Position numbers and translations under genes: made by a program. DNA of 64,000 nt from an uncultured bacterium (lineage in GTDB: Bacteria > Hydrogenedentota > Hydrogenedentia > Hydrogenedentales > Hydrogenedentaceae). The stretch covers positions 1-64,000 of the forward strand of contig CAKZKR010000016.1 of assembly GCA_937124615.1 (NCBI GenBank), read 5' to 3'. Shown one piece after another: positions 55,270 through 63,366 of this stretch (position 1 is the stretch's first letter; each line of letters begins with the position of its first letter). The notes beneath the pieces are model-generated. The model was not told the origin of the DNA, searched no databases, and saw only the letters and a list, made by a program, of their open reading frames with translations.

Positions 55270-56103
55270 ATGAAGAAACACAGAGTTTATATAACAGATA
55301 ACATTAGTATCCCATCTAATAAATTATTGTTAATCGCAGGACCTTGTGTAATTGAGAGTAAGGACCATGTCTTATTTTTAGCAAAAGAATTAAAAAACAT
55401 TTGTAATGAGATAGATGTTCATTTCATTTTTAAGGCTTCCTTTGATAAAGCCAATAGAAGTCATATTGATTCTTACAGAGGACCAGGAATAGAAGAAGGT
55501 TTAGAAATTTTATATTCAGTGAAAGAAACTCTTAATGTCCCTGTACTATCTGATATACATGAGCCGTGGCAAGCAAAATTATGTGCAGATGTACTCGATG
55601 TTATCCAGATACCTGCATTTCTTTCTCGACAAACGGATTTACTCCTATCTGCCGGTAAAACTCAGAAAACTATTAATATAAAGAAAGGACAGTTTATAGC
55701 ACCATGGAATATGAAAGAAGTTGTAGAAAAAGTTTTATCTACCGGAAATAAAAATATTATTTTGACAGAACGCGGGACCTGTTTTGGTTATAATCAACTA
55801 ATAATGGACCCTTGTTCAATACCTCTCATGTCTGAAATTGGTTTTCCCGTTGTTATTGATGCTACTCATAGTATTCAAAAGCCGGGTGCTGGAATAAGGG
55901 GCTCTGGCGGGGAGCGAAAGTTGGCCCCTTATATTGCAAATGCAGGTATTGCTGTGGGAGCCGATGGTGTATTCATAGAGGTTCACGAAAATCCTGATAA
56001 AGCATTATCTGATAGTTCTAATTCAATTCGTTTATCTGAACTGCCTGCTTATCTTAAAAAATGGAAAGAACTTTTTTATTGTGTAAATGGAGAGATTAAA
56101 TGA
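55270..56103 (+). CDS. kdsA: 3-deoxy-8-phosphooctulonate synthase
   Basis: Condenses arabinose 5-phosphate with phosphoenolpyruvate to make KDO 8-phosphate for lipopolysaccharide. 277 residues. LLIAGPCVIESKDH, FKASFDKANRSHIDSYRGPG and DATHSIQKPGAG are signature blocks. The C-terminal AVGADGVFIEVHENPDKAL fits. The Asn in FDKANRS is as in KdsA and not DAHP synthase. It overlaps the next gene, which makes its substrate, by four bases. Together they imply a KDO-containing outer membrane. Confidence 0.96.
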   Translation: MKKHRVYITDNISIPSNKLLLIAGPCVIESKDHVLFLAKELKNICNEIDVHFIFKASFDKANRSHIDSYRGPGIEEGLEILYSVKETLNVPVLSDIHEPWQAKLCADVLDVIQIPAFLSRQTDLLLSAGKTQKTINIKKGQFIAPWNMKEVVEKVLSTGNKNIILTERGTCFGYNQLIMDPCSIPLMSEIGFPVVIDATHSIQKPGAGIRGSGGERKLAPYIANAGIAVGADGVFIEVHENPDKALSDSSNSIRLSELPAYLKKWKELFYCVNGEIK

Positions 56104-57053
56104 GAAATATAGGAAAACGAGTTTTAAGTTTAGAAGCACAATCGATACAGAAAGCAAGCGAACGGTTAGGCGTAGAATTTGACCAGTGTGTTCATCTACT
56201 CCGTAACACAAAAGGAAGAATTATTGTAACGGGATTAGGAAAATCAGGATTGATAGGAAAAAAAATCTCAGCGACATTTGCATCTTGTGGTTATCCTTCT
56301 ATTTTTATACATGCAACTGATGCCGTGCATGGCGATCTAGGTAATATTACAGAAAACGATGTTGTTATGGCTATCTCATACAGTGGAGAAACAGAAGAAG
56401 TTATCAACCTTATCCAATTTATTAAGAGAATTGGTGCTAAATTGATAGGATTGTGTGGAAATTTAAATTCTCAATTAGCACAATACAGCGATGTTGTTTT
56501 AGATATATCTGTCGATAGAGAAGCATGTCCAATTGGCCTTGTCCCTACAACATCAACAACATTGACATTAGCAATGGGTGATGCTCTTGCCGTTGCCTTA
56601 ATGGAAATGGATGGTTTTAATGAAGAAACATATAGAAAATATCACCCCGGAGGGCAAATTGGTAAAAAATTGCTAAAAGTAAAATATTTAATGCATACAG
56701 GTTTTGAAGTTCCTAAAGTAAATCTGGATATGACAATGGAGGATACCGTCAAAGAAATATCTGAAAAAGGTCTAGGAATGGTTGTTGTGATTGATGAAAA
56801 AGAGAAAGTCGTGGGTATTATAACTGATGGAGATTTACGAAGATTATTACAGAAGTATGGATATTTTCTCAATATGAAGTCTAAAGATTGTATGCATACC
56901 TCACCAATTTGTATATCTTTTGAGACATTGGCCTCTGAGGCATTAAAGATTATGGAAACAAATAGAATTACTTCTTTAATTGTGATAAATGAAGAAAATA
57001 AATTATTGGGAGTTGTCCATTTGCATGATTTATGGAGAACGGAAATGTTTTAA
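56100..57053 (+). CDS. kdsD: Arabinose-5-phosphate isomerase
   Basis: Isomerises ribulose 5-phosphate to arabinose 5-phosphate, the precursor used by KdsA. 317 residues. The SIS sugar-isomerase domain has VTGLGKSGLIGKKISATFAS and HGDLGNITENDVV. A CBS-domain pair occupies about 205-317 (GIITDGDLRRLL, LLGVVHLHDL). The KpsF/GutQ/KdsD family is unmistakable. Overlap with kdsA confirms the pathway assignment. Confidence 0.95.
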   Translation: MRNIGKRVLSLEAQSIQKASERLGVEFDQCVHLLRNTKGRIIVTGLGKSGLIGKKISATFASCGYPSIFIHATDAVHGDLGNITENDVVMAISYSGETEEVINLIQFIKRIGAKLIGLCGNLNSQLAQYSDVVLDISVDREACPIGLVPTTSTTLTLAMGDALAVALMEMDGFNEETYRKYHPGGQIGKKLLKVKYLMHTGFEVPKVNLDMTMEDTVKEISEKGLGMVVVIDEKEKVVGIITDGDLRRLLQKYGYFLNMKSKDCMHTSPICISFETLASEALKIMETNRITSLIVINEENKLLGVVHLHDLWRTEMF

Positions 57054-57086
57054 ATGGATAACTAAAATAATATTTCCCTCTTATTG

Positions 57087-57095
57087 TGATATAAT
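57087..57095 (+). promoter_or_regulatory. Extended -10 promoter for the small membrane protein
   Basis: TGATATAAT, a perfect extended -10 element, 19 bases before the ATG at 57114. The leader would be only about 12 bases long and contains AAGGAA as ribosome-binding site. Confidence 0.5.
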
Positions 57096-57113
57096 AAAAA
57101 TCAAGGAACTTTT

Positions 57114-57341
57114 ATGAGTGAAAAGAATAAAGCAATATGTGCGAGTATAGGTTTTATATCAAGTCTAACAGCACTATGCACAATAATTATCCCCTTCCTT
57201 AGCACAATATTAGCAATTGGAGGCGTGTTTTTTTCAATATTTGGTAAAGGTAGAACACATATAGGAATGACCTTTTCAAGTATAGGGATGGGGTTAATCG
57301 CATTTTTTATAGATATGGTCTATCTTTATTTTTCCTTGTAG
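57114..57341 (+). CDS. Small two-helix membrane protein
   Basis: 75 residues with two hydrophobic segments (about 10-40 and 50-74) separated by FGKGRTHIG. This resembles small DUF4190-type membrane proteins with a helical hairpin, but I cannot assign a family. It has its own promoter-like element and an AAGGAA ribosome-binding site, both of which argue that it is real. The following 170 bases before cmk are AT-rich and hold only a promoter-like element. Confidence 0.65.
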   Translation: MSEKNKAICASIGFISSLTALCTIIIPFLSTILAIGGVFFSIFGKGRTHIGMTFSSIGMGLIAFFIDMVYLYFSL

Positions 57342-57426
57342 ATAAAAGCATAAAAATTATTTTTATCTTTATTATTATTTATTAATATGGATATAGATTT
57401 CTTATGTGATAAATTATTATATTTTC

Positions 57427-57435
57427 TGTTATAAT
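57427..57435 (+). promoter_or_regulatory. Extended -10 promoter of cmk-recJ
   Basis: TGTTATAAT, a perfect extended -10 element, about 77 bases before the cmk ATG at 57512. It lies in the AT-rich gap 57342-57511, which otherwise shows nothing. Confidence 0.5.
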
Positions 57436-57511
57436 GTAAGCAATAAATTTTCTCTTATCTTAAATATCTGAAATAAATTAATGAATTATAGGAATATAAA
57501 ATAAATTTAAT

Positions 57512-58216
57512 ATGGAGTCAAAGAACAATAACGGACTAACAAGTATAGAAGATGTAGTTGCAATTGATGGTCCTGCGGGGGCGGGTAAAAGCACAGTTGC
57601 ACATATTGTGGCAAAAGAATTAGAATTCCAATACTTAGATACAGGGGCAATGTATCGTGCTGTTACATGGTGGGCAATTCATTCAAATATTGATTTGGAT
57701 AATCCACAAGTAGTTGTGGAATATACACGAAAAATTGATTTAAAACTAACACCTACAGATAATGGACTAAAGATAGAAGTTGGAGGAAAAGATATTTCTC
57801 AGGAAATCAGGACACCTGAGATTACAAGGATTATATATAAGTTAGATGAAAATCCCGGAGTAAGGGAACATTTAGTATATTTACAGAGGTTATTTGCAAT
57901 GAAGTATCCTACAGTAGCGGAAGGTAGAGACATGGGAACAGTTGTATTCCCAAAAGCAAAGTGTAAGTTCTACATGGATGCCCTACCTGAGGTCAGGGCT
58001 AAAAGAAGACAAAAGGAATTAGAACAAAGAAATATTTTTATACCTATTGAACAATTATTAGGTGAAATAATAGAGCGTGATAAAAGAAATATGGAAAGGG
58101 AGCATTCTCCACTTTGTAAGGCCGATGATGCTATCTTAATAGATACATCTTTTTTATCTATAGAAGAAGTAAGTAAAAAGATTGTAGACATATCTCGAGA
58201 ACGGTTAAAGAAATGA
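57512..58216 (+). CDS. cmk: Cytidylate kinase
   Basis: Phosphorylates CMP and dCMP. 234 residues. The P-loop is AIDGPAGAGKSTVAH, followed by YLDTGAMYRAVTW, and GRDMGTVVFP is the CMP-binding signature. Normal length. The recJ gene starts within its last codon pair (four-base overlap). No obvious ribosome-binding site before the ATG. Confidence 0.96.
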   Translation: MESKNNNGLTSIEDVVAIDGPAGAGKSTVAHIVAKELEFQYLDTGAMYRAVTWWAIHSNIDLDNPQVVVEYTRKIDLKLTPTDNGLKIEVGGKDISQEIRTPEITRIIYKLDENPGVREHLVYLQRLFAMKYPTVAEGRDMGTVVFPKAKCKFYMDALPEVRAKRRQKELEQRNIFIPIEQLLGEIIERDKRNMEREHSPLCKADDAILIDTSFLSIEEVSKKIVDISRERLKK

Positions 58217-59910
58217 ATGACACACTTCAAAATACGATTTGGAAAATCAACGCATGGAATCATGAAAAAGTAAATTGTTTATCCAGTGAACTAGAAATTC
58301 CTCCTCTTATCGCTCATCTATTACTAAATAGAGGGATTGATACCGTAAGTAAAGCCGAAGAATTTTTCAAACCATCTATAAAGCAAATTGTATCTCCTTT
58401 TTCCCTAAAAGGAATAGATAGCGCTGTTGAACGCATTATGGAGGCAAAAAATAGAGGGGAAAAGGTATGGGTATTTGGTGATTATGATGTAGATGGAATT
58501 GCCGGGACCGCATTACTCACACGAGGATTAAAACGATTTGGTATCCAAAATGTCTTTCCGTGTCTCCCGGAGCGATTATCCAATGGATATGGTTTGACCC
58601 CGGAAATAGTAGAAAAGGCTCGTTCAGAATCCGTGCGGCTTATCATAACCGTAGATAATGGAATTTCCACAATACCTGCCAGTTTAAAGGCAATGGAATT
58701 AGGAGTTGACTTAATTATTACTGACCATCATATTCCCTCTGAAGAATTACCTATAGCAAAAAGTATAATCAATCCCCGATTAGAGGAACCGGAGCACCCC
58801 TGCGCAAATCTTTGTGGGGCGGGGGTTGCTTTTAAATTAGCATTAGCATTAAACGGTTCTCCTAACGATTTAGACCTTGTTGCTTTAGCAACAATTGCAG
58901 ATGTTATGCCTCTTACTGGCGAAAACAGAACTATCGTTGCCCTTGGACTAAAGCATTTATCAAAATATAAAAGGATTGGTTTGAGGGCCTTGGCAGAGAT
59001 GTCTAATATCAGTCTTGATGAAATGGATGTCGAAAAAATTTCCTATGGCTTAGCACCTCGAATTAATGCGGCTGGGCGTTTGGACAACGCATTTAAATCT
59101 TTAGAATTATTACTATGTGAAAACGATGATAAAGTACTGGAATTATCCCAAGAATTAATAAAAGCAAATGAAGAAAGAAAAAACATTGAGAATGAAATCT
59201 TAAACGATGCTATATCCGAAATTGAAGCATATATAGAAAACGATGCCCCTGCAATTGTTCTAACACGAAGAAACTGGCATCAGGGTATTATTGGCCTTGT
59301 CGCGAGTAGATTAGCGCATCGTTATTCTGTTCCTGTTGCACTAATTACTGTGGATGAAAAAGGAATTGCAAAAGGCTCTATTCGCAGTATATACGGCATC
59401 GATATAATTCAAATACTGAATCAGTGCAAACATGTATTGGAACAATATGGTGGACATAAACTTGCAGCAGGGTTTACCTTATATGAAGAAAATATCCCTC
59501 ATTTCAAAGAACTTATTATTGATCTATTAGCACAAGAAAAATCGAAAGGAAAAGAAACCGTTACATTAGATATTGATTGTATAATTAATTTTTCACAAAT
59601 TGATTCTCCTCTATTACAATGGTTACAACGATTTGAACCAACAGGATATGGTAATCCTCCTCCCCTATTTTGCACAACAAATGTAGAAATTATCCCACAC
59701 ACAGTTCAGATATTCAAGGACCTAAATGTAAGGATGGCAATGAAACAAGATAACCGCCTATTCTATGGGACAGGTTATTATCTGGCAGAACGCTTCTTTA
59801 AAGAAACAAATACCAAAAAAGTAGATGTCATTTATACTCCTAAAATTTCTACATCAAAAATTTATGGTGGCTGTAAATTACAGATAAAAGACTTTAAACC
59901 ATCAAATTAG
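58213..59910 (+). CDS. recJ: Single-stranded-DNA-specific exonuclease RecJ
   Basis: Degrades single-stranded DNA 5' to 3' in recombination and mismatch repair. 565 residues, standard. The DHH phosphoesterase motifs are VFGDYDVDGIAGTALL, ITVDNGIS and ITDHHIPSEE, and NLCGAGVAFKLA marks the region near motif IV. The DHHA1 domain carries EQYGGHKLAAGF. The OB-fold C-terminus includes the FEPTGYGNPPPLF block typical of RecJ. Coupled to cmk. Confidence 0.96.
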   Translation: MNDTLQNTIWKINAWNHEKVNCLSSELEIPPLIAHLLLNRGIDTVSKAEEFFKPSIKQIVSPFSLKGIDSAVERIMEAKNRGEKVWVFGDYDVDGIAGTALLTRGLKRFGIQNVFPCLPERLSNGYGLTPEIVEKARSESVRLIITVDNGISTIPASLKAMELGVDLIITDHHIPSEELPIAKSIINPRLEEPEHPCANLCGAGVAFKLALALNGSPNDLDLVALATIADVMPLTGENRTIVALGLKHLSKYKRIGLRALAEMSNISLDEMDVEKISYGLAPRINAAGRLDNAFKSLELLLCENDDKVLELSQELIKANEERKNIENEILNDAISEIEAYIENDAPAIVLTRRNWHQGIIGLVASRLAHRYSVPVALITVDEKGIAKGSIRSIYGIDIIQILNQCKHVLEQYGGHKLAAGFTLYEENIPHFKELIIDLLAQEKSKGKETVTLDIDCIINFSQIDSPLLQWLQRFEPTGYGNPPPLFCTTNVEIIPHTVQIFKDLNVRMAMKQDNRLFYGTGYYLAERFFKETNTKKVDVIYTPKISTSKIYGGCKLQIKDFKPSN

Positions 59911-59971
59911 ACTATTGTTTTACTAACAACTTTATATTATTTATAATTATTAAAATTATGGAGTCTGTTAA

Positions 59972-60397
59972 TTGGAAGATTTAAATAAAAAAAAGAGTTT
60001 AAATCTCAGAAGAAGGATTGCCCCAAGAACTCCTTCTAAAAGACCCTGTCTCATCTGGGAGAACATTAATCCGGATATCAAAAAAAGAGGAATTATCTTA
60101 GATTTAAATATGTATGGTATAAGAGTTCGGACATCGGGCATATATGAAATTGGACAAGAATTACATATACAAATGATGAAAAATGAAGAATATTCTCAAT
60201 ATTTAGGGGTTCCTATAGCAGCCACTATTGTTCGTTCTTCAATGGTAGATGATAATTTTATAGACTACGGGATGAAACGAACCTTGTCCGAAATAAAAAA
60301 GACTGATAGAAGAGGAGGAATATCTGTTCCCTCTCAAAACAACATATCAAAAAAAACGAACACATCCGACACTATTATAAAAGAAAAAAACAAATAG
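59972..60397 (+). CDS. PilZ-like domain protein
   Basis: 141 residues. An Arg-rich N-terminus (LRRRIAPRT) followed by IILDLNMYGIRVRTSG, a strand-turn pattern like the PilZ c-di-GMP motif (D/N-x-S-x-x-G), but with Asn in the Ser position. The middle region (YEIGQELHIQM, AATIVRSS) has the beta-barrel pattern of PilZ. The last 35 residues are basic and disordered. The start codon is TTG at 59972, eight bases after GGAG. It precedes a response regulator by 13 bases. Assignment is by weak motif only. Confidence 0.6.
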   Translation: MEDLNKKKSLNLRRRIAPRTPSKRPCLIWENINPDIKKRGIILDLNMYGIRVRTSGIYEIGQELHIQMMKNEEYSQYLGVPIAATIVRSSMVDDNFIDYGMKRTLSEIKKTDRRGGISVPSQNNISKKTNTSDTIIKEKNK

Positions 60398-60410
60398 ATG
60401 GAGACCTAAT

Positions 60411-60788
60411 ATGAGTAAATACAAGGTATTGGTAGTAGATGACGAACCTGATGTCGTGGAATTGTTGGAAAGAACACTAAAAACAGAAGGATTTCATGTA
60501 ATCTCTGCATACGACGGAATTTCTGCATTAGATTTAGTTTCGACAGAAAAACCTGACCTTGTACTTTTAGACTTAATGATGCCCATGATGAGTGGTTATG
60601 AAGTGTGCGAGCAAATAAAGTCAAACCCACAAACTCAGTCTATCCCCGTTATATGTGTAACTTCTGCACATACACCTGATGCCCGGGCGCACAGTTTACA
60701 AATAGGAGCCTCAGATGTTATTACAAAACCTTTTTATCCCAGTGAGCTTATAGCTCGTATCAAAAGACAACTTCAAGCTCGTGACTAA
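60411..60788 (+). CDS. Single-domain response regulator
   Basis: 125 residues. Receiver domain with DDE at 10-12, phosphoacceptor D54 in LVLLDLMMP, Ser/Thr switch in CVTSAH and K106 in VITKPF. No output domain. Closest in look to the PleD/DivK-like CheY group. Next to a PilZ-like protein, so the pair could act in c-di-GMP-linked or surface signalling. The kinase partner is not adjacent. GGAGAC precedes the ATG. Confidence 0.93.
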   Translation: MSKYKVLVVDDEPDVVELLERTLKTEGFHVISAYDGISALDLVSTEKPDLVLLDLMMPMMSGYEVCEQIKSNPQTQSIPVICVTSAHTPDARAHSLQIGASDVITKPFYPSELIARIKRQLQARD

Positions 60789-60858
60789 AACAAATTTTTT
60801 GCAGGGTATATATTTACCTTTATTTTGGAAATATAAAAAATATAAAAAGGGGATGAAT

Positions 60859-61434
60859 GTGATAACAATACCTAATTTATTAACATTTTTCAGGATCTCA
60901 CTAATACCTATTTTTTTAACAATTATAACATTCTACTCCAAAGAAACAGATTATCTACGAAACTGGGGGTTTATAATCTGTGTAGTTGCAATTGTAACAG
61001 ATTTATCTGATGGATATATTGCAAGGAAATTCAATCTTTGTTCTGAGTTAGGAGCCCGTTTAGACCCTCTTGCAGATAAACTCGCAGTAAACCTAAGCCT
61101 TGCTTTCATCGCTTCAAATACTTCTTTTGAGTTTCCTATACCTCTGTGGTTTCCGCCACTTGTTTTGTTTAGGGATACAGTCCTTGTCGTTGGGACTTAT
61201 CTTATCAGTCGAAAATTAACACAAGTTAAAGTAACCCCACGCTTTTGGGGTAAAATCACATCCTTTGTTTTGTCCATATATATTGCAATTGTTCTTTTAC
61301 AAATAAGAATATTAGTAATTATTTTTTTATCATTATCTACTATACTTACCCTCTTATCCCTGATTGATTATCTCTGGGTAGGAATGCACTTTGCACTAAA
61401 ATATCGGACATCAGATGAAAAAGTGGTGCTCTAA
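60859..61434 (+). CDS. pgsA: CDP-diacylglycerol-glycerol-3-phosphate 3-phosphatidyltransferase
   Basis: Makes phosphatidylglycerophosphate, the precursor of phosphatidylglycerol. About 191 residues with membrane helices. ITIPNLLTFFRISLIPIFL is the typical start. The signature VTDLSDGYIARKFN, with G and LDPLADK at the right spacing, is the CDP-alcohol phosphotransferase motif. The frame is open back to a GTG at 60781 inside the response regulator, but AAGGGG six bases before the GTG at 60859 and family length favour this start. Overlaps der by 20 bases. Confidence 0.93.
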   Translation: MITIPNLLTFFRISLIPIFLTIITFYSKETDYLRNWGFIICVVAIVTDLSDGYIARKFNLCSELGARLDPLADKLAVNLSLAFIASNTSFEFPIPLWFPPLVLFRDTVLVVGTYLISRKLTQVKVTPRFWGKITSFVLSIYIAIVLLQIRILVIIFLSLSTILTLLSLIDYLWVGMHFALKYRTSDEKVVL

Positions 61435-62764
61435 TTTACCCATAATTGCCATTTGTGGCAAACCGAATGTTGGAAAATCTACCTTATTTAATCGTATTGC
61501 AGGTAGAATGCAGGCTATTGTTCTGGATAAATCCGGAATTACTCGTGATAGGTATGAAACCCTTGTAAACTATAAAGATAAGCAGTTCATTCTTGTCGAT
61601 ACAGGAGGTATAGTAGATGAGTGGAGAGATTCCATTACGGGAAAAGTGCAACAGCAAGTACAAAAAGCATTAGAATCTGCTGATATTATTTTGATGGTTA
61701 CGAATGGGAGGGAAGAATTAACTGCTCTGGATTTTGATGTGCGAGATTTTGTTATTAAACTAAACAAACCTACTTTCCTTATAGCAAACAAAATAGATGA
61801 TGATAAACATACTATAAACATTGCAGACTTGTATCAATTAGGACTTGGTGACCCCATACCTATTTCTTCCTTACACGGGAGAGGTTTAAACATTCTGTTA
61901 GATACACTTTACAACCTTTTACCTGAACAAAATAATGAAATACAAACAGATACTGCTAATGAAAACCAAATAAAAATTGCAATTATCGGAAAACCAAATG
62001 TAGGAAAATCTTCTTTAATTAATGCCCTTTTAGATAACGAAAGGGTAATTGTAGATGAAACACCGGGAACAACAAGAGATGCCATTGATATTCCTTTTAA
62101 TTGGAAAGGAAATGATTACATTTTGATCGATACCGCAGGGATGCGGAGAAAAGCACATTTAAGAGAGGCTGTAGAGTTTTATAGCGTCCATAGAACATTA
62201 AAATCTATCCGAAGATCAGATATTGTTCTTGTCCTTATTGAAGCTACTGAGGGTATCACAGACCAGGATAAAAAAATCATAGGTTATGCAATAGAACAAG
62301 GAGTAGGAATTATAATTGGGTTTAGTAAATGGGACTTAGTTCCTAACAAAAAAGAATATGCTTTTATTTTACAGCAACAGATAGAAAGGGACCTCCCTCA
62401 TCTCGGTTATATACCAACAGTTTATTTGTCTGTAATACAGAATAAACAAAAGTATGTTACCGAGTTGTTCAAAACTATAAATATTGTCCAAAAAAATCGT
62501 TTATTTCGTATTTCTACATCAGAGTTTAACCATTTTATTACCGAATTAAAAACCACTCATCCTGCTCCAACCAAAGGAGGAAAAAGAGCAAAAATATACT
62601 ACGGTTCTCAAGTAAGTATAAAACCGACTAAGTTTCTTTTATCTGTTAATCAAAGCAGACTGTTTCATTTTAGTTATCTTCGTTTTATAGAAAACTCTAT
62701 CCGAGAGAAATATAATTTTGTAGGGGTACCCATAAAAATACAATTGCAAGAAGGAGAAAAATAA
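61415..62764 (+). CDS. der: Ribosome-assembly GTPase Der (EngA)
   Basis: 449 residues with two tandem GTPase domains, the hallmark of Der. Domain 1 has GKPNVGKSTLFNRIAG, VDTGGI and NKID. Domain 2 has GKPNVGKSSLINALL, DTAGMRRK and SKWD. A C-terminal KH-like domain ends the protein (HPAPTKGGKRAKIYYGSQ). It is needed for 50S subunit maturation. It overlaps pgsA by 20 bases and plsY by one base. Confidence 0.97.
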   Translation: MKKWCSNLPIIAICGKPNVGKSTLFNRIAGRMQAIVLDKSGITRDRYETLVNYKDKQFILVDTGGIVDEWRDSITGKVQQQVQKALESADIILMVTNGREELTALDFDVRDFVIKLNKPTFLIANKIDDDKHTINIADLYQLGLGDPIPISSLHGRGLNILLDTLYNLLPEQNNEIQTDTANENQIKIAIIGKPNVGKSSLINALLDNERVIVDETPGTTRDAIDIPFNWKGNDYILIDTAGMRRKAHLREAVEFYSVHRTLKSIRRSDIVLVLIEATEGITDQDKKIIGYAIEQGVGIIIGFSKWDLVPNKKEYAFILQQQIERDLPHLGYIPTVYLSVIQNKQKYVTELFKTINIVQKNRLFRISTSEFNHFITELKTTHPAPTKGGKRAKIYYGSQVSIKPTKFLLSVNQSRLFHFSYLRFIENSIREKYNFVGVPIKIQLQEGEK

Positions 62765-63366
62765 TGGAATTAAGATATATGTTATTCTATGGATTTCCTA
62801 TACTTTTGGCGTATCTGTTGGGCTCTATTCCTACAGGTTTATGGATAGGACTCCTATTTTATAAAAAAGATATCAGGAAATATGGTAGTGGCAATATTGG
62901 GGCTACGAATGCATTGCGGGTATTAGGCAAAATTCCAGGGGCTATTGCTCTTTTTTTCGATGCGTTAAAAGGATTTATTCCTGTAATTTTAACTAAATTA
63001 TATTTACCTGATTATCCATACCTTCCTTTACTTACAGGTATATCCGCTATTTTAGGGCATTTGTTCTCCATTTTCCTCTTTTTCAAAGGAGGAAAAGGAG
63101 TTGCAACAGGGACGGGAGTATATTTAGCTCTTGCACCTATTCCTACATTAATTGCAGGATTAGTATTTTTTATATCTGCATTTTCAACTCGTATGGTTAG
63201 TGTAGGTTCTATATCTTCAGCAATTGTTCTTTCTTTATTAACATTATTTTTGTATAGAAATGATATTATATTTGTACTTATAACATTTGTTGTTGCTATT
63301 CTGGTGATTTATAAACATCGTTCTAATATCCAAAGAATTATCCGTGGTGAAGAGAATAAGTTTTGA
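62764..63366 (+). CDS. plsY: Glycerol-3-phosphate acyltransferase PlsY
   Basis: Transfers an acyl group from acyl phosphate to glycerol 3-phosphate, starting phospholipid synthesis. 200 residues with five membrane helices. The three signature loops are GSIPTGLWIG, DIRKYGSGNIGATNALRVLG and FKGGKGVATGTGVYLAL. The der-plsY arrangement is common. An acyl-phosphate-forming PlsX is not in the window. Confidence 0.96.
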   Translation: MELRYMLFYGFPILLAYLLGSIPTGLWIGLLFYKKDIRKYGSGNIGATNALRVLGKIPGAIALFFDALKGFIPVILTKLYLPDYPYLPLLTGISAILGHLFSIFLFFKGGKGVATGTGVYLALAPIPTLIAGLVFFISAFSTRMVSVGSISSAIVLSLLTLFLYRNDIIFVLITFVVAILVIYKHRSNIQRIIRGEENKF

